NCBI RefSeq assembly: GCF_010501075.1
Contig: NZ_QVMN01000015.1
Coordinates: 1 to 44,759, forward strand
From: Dysgonomonas sp. 25
GTDB lineage: Bacteria; Bacteroidota; Bacteroidia; Bacteroidales; Dysgonomonadaceae
Length of the DNA: 44,759 nucleotides
Reading direction: 5' to 3'
Shown here: positions 42,490 through 44,759 of the stretch, piece after piece
How the letters are laid out: each line of letters starts with the position of its first letter
Numbering within the stretch: the first letter of the stretch is position 1
Translations under genes and position numbers: made by a program
Notes under the pieces: model-generated
What the model saw: the letters and a program-made list of their open reading frames with translations, nothing else
Told to the model about the DNA's origin: nothing
Database searches by the model: none

Positions 42490-42714
42490 GCCCCTCCAAC
42501 CTCCCCCAAGGGGAGGCTTATTCGTCCCTGTCATGCTGAACGAAGTGAAGCATCTCACCGCACAATTGGGAAAAGACTTCTCACATTCGTTCGAAGTGAC
42601 AAAAAAAGTAACAGACCTCTACTTATTTTCGATGTTTTTATCGGGTTACTTTTTCTCGTAACTTGTAACTGCCCGTAGGGCGAAGTAACTTGTAACTAAT
42701 AAACTTGTCAACTC
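42490..42714 (-). repeat. Right inverted arm (pairs with 36842-37099)
   Basis: Read on the minus strand it has the GTTGACAAG tract, CGCCCTACGGGC block, 52-bp element and CACTTCGAAC to CCTCCCCTTGGGGGAGG spacer in the same order as the left arm. It lacks the 31-bp insert with CGCCTTCGCTTCGGCG. Confidence 0.85.
42603..42654 (-). repeat. 52-bp terminal-inverted-repeat element, inverted copy 6
   Basis: Reverse complement identical by eye to copy 1 at 36933-36984. Confidence 0.9.
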
Positions 42715-42874
42715 ATAAATAAATATAGATAATTTAACCCGATAAAGAAACAAAAAAATTAATGTAAAATGAAATATATCCATAAACAGATGCCCTATAA
42801 AACATTTTGTCTTATTTTTTAACAGAAAATGCAAAAAAAGCAGTCATTTTTTTTTACAAGCAAAGAAAATAACT

Positions 42875-42882
42875 TAGATTTG
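42875..42882 (+). promoter_or_regulatory. Candidate promoter of the OmpA/TPR lipoprotein
   Basis: TAGATTTG matches TAnnTTTG, preceded at the usual distance by a T run (42848-42855) as a weak -33 box. The leader would be about 95 nt. Confidence 0.45.
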
Positions 42883-42983
42883 TATTTGTGTTGTTATGCC
42901 TATACCATAAAGTTAGGGAATCTTAAAGAAAATAATACCAAATAATAATTAATAATTTTACATTTATATTTAGAAACAGAGCT

Positions 42984-44675
42984 ATGAGAAAACTAAATTT
43001 TATCTTAACATTTGTTATAGCTGTTGGCCTGTTGGCAACATCATGTAGCAAAAAGATGGAGCCACTTGACAGTTCGTTGTTTACGGCAAACCCTTCGCCG
43101 CTCGAACTTGTAGGATCTAAAGTTCCGGTTACAGTAAACGGACGCTATCCTGCCAAATGGTTTGACAAAAAAGCTGAAGTAGTAGTTACCCCTGTACTCA
43201 AATATCAGGGAACTGAAACACTCGGCAGCCCACATTCTTATCAGGGCGAAAAAGTATCAGGTAATGCTATTACTATCTATCAGGCCGAAGGTGGTGCATT
43301 CACTGTAAACTCTAACTTCGACTACGTTCCTGCCATGAAGAAATCGGAGCTTTTCCTTCGTTTCTCCGTTTCGCGCAAAGGAAACCACCTTATCGACTTC
43401 GATGTGAAAGTTGCTGACGGAATCGTTTCTACAGCTGCTTTGGCAGATGCTAAAACTGTAACTCCGGCTCTTGCTCCGGATGCATTCCAACGCATTATCA
43501 AAGAAGCACACGATGCCGATATCATGTTCTTGATTCAACGTGCCGAACTTCGTTCTTCTGAATTGAATTCAGGCGACGTAAAAGCATGGAAAGAACTTGT
43601 TCAGGAAGTTTACAACGACGACCGCAAAAACCTCAATGTTGAAGTATCAGCTTATGCTTCTCCTGATGGAGGTTACAGCCTGAATGACAAATTAGCTGCT
43701 CAACGCGAGAAAAACACTTCAAACTACTTGAAGAAAGAATTGAAGAAATCTAAAGTCGATACTGATGTTAATGCTAAATACACAGCACAAGACTGGGAAG
43801 GTTTCCAAAAACTCGTACAAGCATCTAACCTGCAAGATAAAGAACTGGTATTGCGTGTTCTTTCTATGTACAACGATCCTGCAAGAAGAGAAAGAGAAAT
43901 CAAAAACATCTCTTCTGTATATTCTGAATTGGCTGAAACAATCCTTCCAAGACTTCGTCGTTCACGCTTAATCGCTAACGTTGAAATCATCGGTAAAACT
44001 GACGAAGAATTGGTAGCTGCTACTAATTCAAGCGCTATCAACGAACTATCAGTAGAAGAATTGCTTTATGCAGCTACTCTGAATGGTGTTTCAAAAGAAA
44101 AAGTATATTCTCTTGTAACTCAGAAATATGCTAACGACTACCGCGGATGGAACAACTTAGGTGATGTATACTTCGCCAAAGGTGATTACAGCAAAGCATC
44201 GCAAGCTTATGCCAAAGCATCATCTATCTCTTCGCGTGCAGCCGAGCCTAAGATGAACCAGGCATTGCTTGCTATGATCGACGGCGACAACGCTAAAGCT
44301 GAACAATTGTTGGGTAGCGCATCGGGTGCTAACACTTTGAACGAAGCTCTTGGAGTTCTTTACATCAAGAAAGGTGACTACACGAAAGCAGTACAAGCAT
44401 TCGGCGATACTAAATCGAACAATGCAGCACTTGCTCAAATCCTTTCTAAGAACTACAACAAAGCTCAACAAACGTTGAACGGCATTACAGCTAAAGATGC
44501 TACAACAAACTATTTGTCAGCTATCGTTGCGGCTCGCACAAACAACACTTCGGGTGTTGCAAGCAGCCTCAAATCAGCTATCGACAAAGGAGCATCTAAA
44601 ACTGAAATCCTTAACGACCTCGAATTTGCACGTTTCTTGTCAAATCCGGACGTTAAAAATATGTTAGGTTTGTAA
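42984..44675 (+). CDS. Outer-membrane lipoprotein with OmpA-like domain and TPR repeats
   Basis: 563 residues. The signal MRKLNFILTFVIAVGLLATSC has the lipobox Cys21. A strand-rich region (about 35-150) is followed by an OmpA-like peptidoglycan-binding domain at about 214-260 (VEVSAYASPDGGYSLND, LAAQREKNTSNYL). Tetratricopeptide-like helices follow at about 387-560 (GWNNLGDVYFAKGDYSKASQAYAKA). It probably tethers the outer membrane to peptidoglycan. Codons are strongly biased to GCT, CGT, GGT and AAA compared with neighbours, which suggests high expression. A weak hairpin (44702-44719) follows the stop. Confidence 0.85.
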   Translation: MRKLNFILTFVIAVGLLATSCSKKMEPLDSSLFTANPSPLELVGSKVPVTVNGRYPAKWFDKKAEVVVTPVLKYQGTETLGSPHSYQGEKVSGNAITIYQAEGGAFTVNSNFDYVPAMKKSELFLRFSVSRKGNHLIDFDVKVADGIVSTAALADAKTVTPALAPDAFQRIIKEAHDADIMFLIQRAELRSSELNSGDVKAWKELVQEVYNDDRKNLNVEVSAYASPDGGYSLNDKLAAQREKNTSNYLKKELKKSKVDTDVNAKYTAQDWEGFQKLVQASNLQDKELVLRVLSMYNDPARREREIKNISSVYSELAETILPRLRRSRLIANVEIIGKTDEELVAATNSSAINELSVEELLYAATLNGVSKEKVYSLVTQKYANDYRGWNNLGDVYFAKGDYSKASQAYAKASSISSRAAEPKMNQALLAMIDGDNAKAEQLLGSASGANTLNEALGVLYIKKGDYTKAVQAFGDTKSNNAALAQILSKNYNKAQQTLNGITAKDATTNYLSAIVAARTNNTSGVASSLKSAIDKGASKTEILNDLEFARFLSNPDVKNMLGL

Positions 44676-44701
44676 TCAGACCTTATCATGACTAGTCCTA
44701 A

Positions 44702-44719
44702 AAAACCGTTACAGGTTTT
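44702..44719 (+). terminator. Weak hairpin after the OmpA/TPR gene
   Basis: AAAACC and GGTTTT form a 6-bp stem around GTTACA, 26 nt after the stop. The stem is short and no clean T run follows, so termination here is uncertain. Confidence 0.3.
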
Positions 44720-44759
44720 ATTAGACAAAAATATTAATAATTTATGAGATAGTTGTCGG

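Larger units (their letters stand above)
42102..42983. other. Repeat-filled intergenic region before the OmpA/TPR lipoprotein
   Basis: 882 bp without a credible gene. It contains the response regulator upstream region, a tract with three GTTACTTTTT-like ends (42168-42200), a partial 52-bp element end (42278-42295), two full inverted elements with their B-type blocks, and after 42721 an A/T-rich promoter region. Confidence 0.85.

Overview
The window reads as a chromosomal segment of a Bacteroidota bacterium, most likely order Bacteroidales. Supporting signs are DUF3857/transglutaminase and DUF2023 proteins, short lipoprotein signals, a Rho with a long disordered insert, a flavodoxin plus DUF2023 pair, TAnnTTTG-type promoter boxes and few Shine-Dalgarno sites. 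A Dysgonomonadaceae-like host is my guess; the genus cannot be fixed from the sequence alone.

Layout. At 1-96 is the edge of an insertion sequence (N-terminus of an IS3-type OrfA, leaving the window to the left), followed by a secreted five-bladed-propeller glycosidase (191-1171). From 1233 to 14800 every gene lies on the minus strand. In transcription order these are rho, lepA, a small membrane protein, a flavin reductase, a GyrI-like protein and speA, then an envelope cluster of SpoIIM-like, YciC-like, DUF4129, DUF4350, MoxR and DUF58 proteins. A divergent 463-bp gap separates rho from a plus-strand pair of secreted M16 peptidase-like proteins (one active-type, one dead and fused to a LolA-like tail) that ends in a strong terminator. 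Next come a TM2 protein and a lipoprotein (minus), then a plus-strand run: menF-menD-menB (menaquinone), a lipoprotein, an acyl-CoA synthetase, hemW, inorganic pyrophosphatase and a membrane-anchored metallophosphoesterase. Its stop codon overlaps that of a tandem of DUF3857/transglutaminase-like exported proteins on the minus strand. dgkA, a lipoprotein, an MscS channel and tex follow.

The most unusual part is 36.8-42.7 kb. Two intergenic regions (about 0.8 kb each) are packed with modular repeats. The main module is a 52-bp element with perfect 10-bp terminal inverted repeats, present as four copies on the left and two inverted copies on the right. Between them lie flavodoxin-DUF2023 (plus) and a two-component system followed by two PepSY-like lipoproteins (minus). 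The repeat modules are arranged in opposite orientation on the two sides, so the 5-kb segment is bracketed by inverted arms of about 250 bp. The window ends with a probably highly expressed OmpA/TPR lipoprotein.

Functional themes are envelope maintenance (MoxR/DUF58 cluster, M16 pair, DgkA, MscS, OmpA/TPR lipoprotein), anaerobic respiration and redox (menaquinone, flavodoxin), and core information processing (Rho, LepA, Tex). No rRNA, tRNA or CRISPR was seen.
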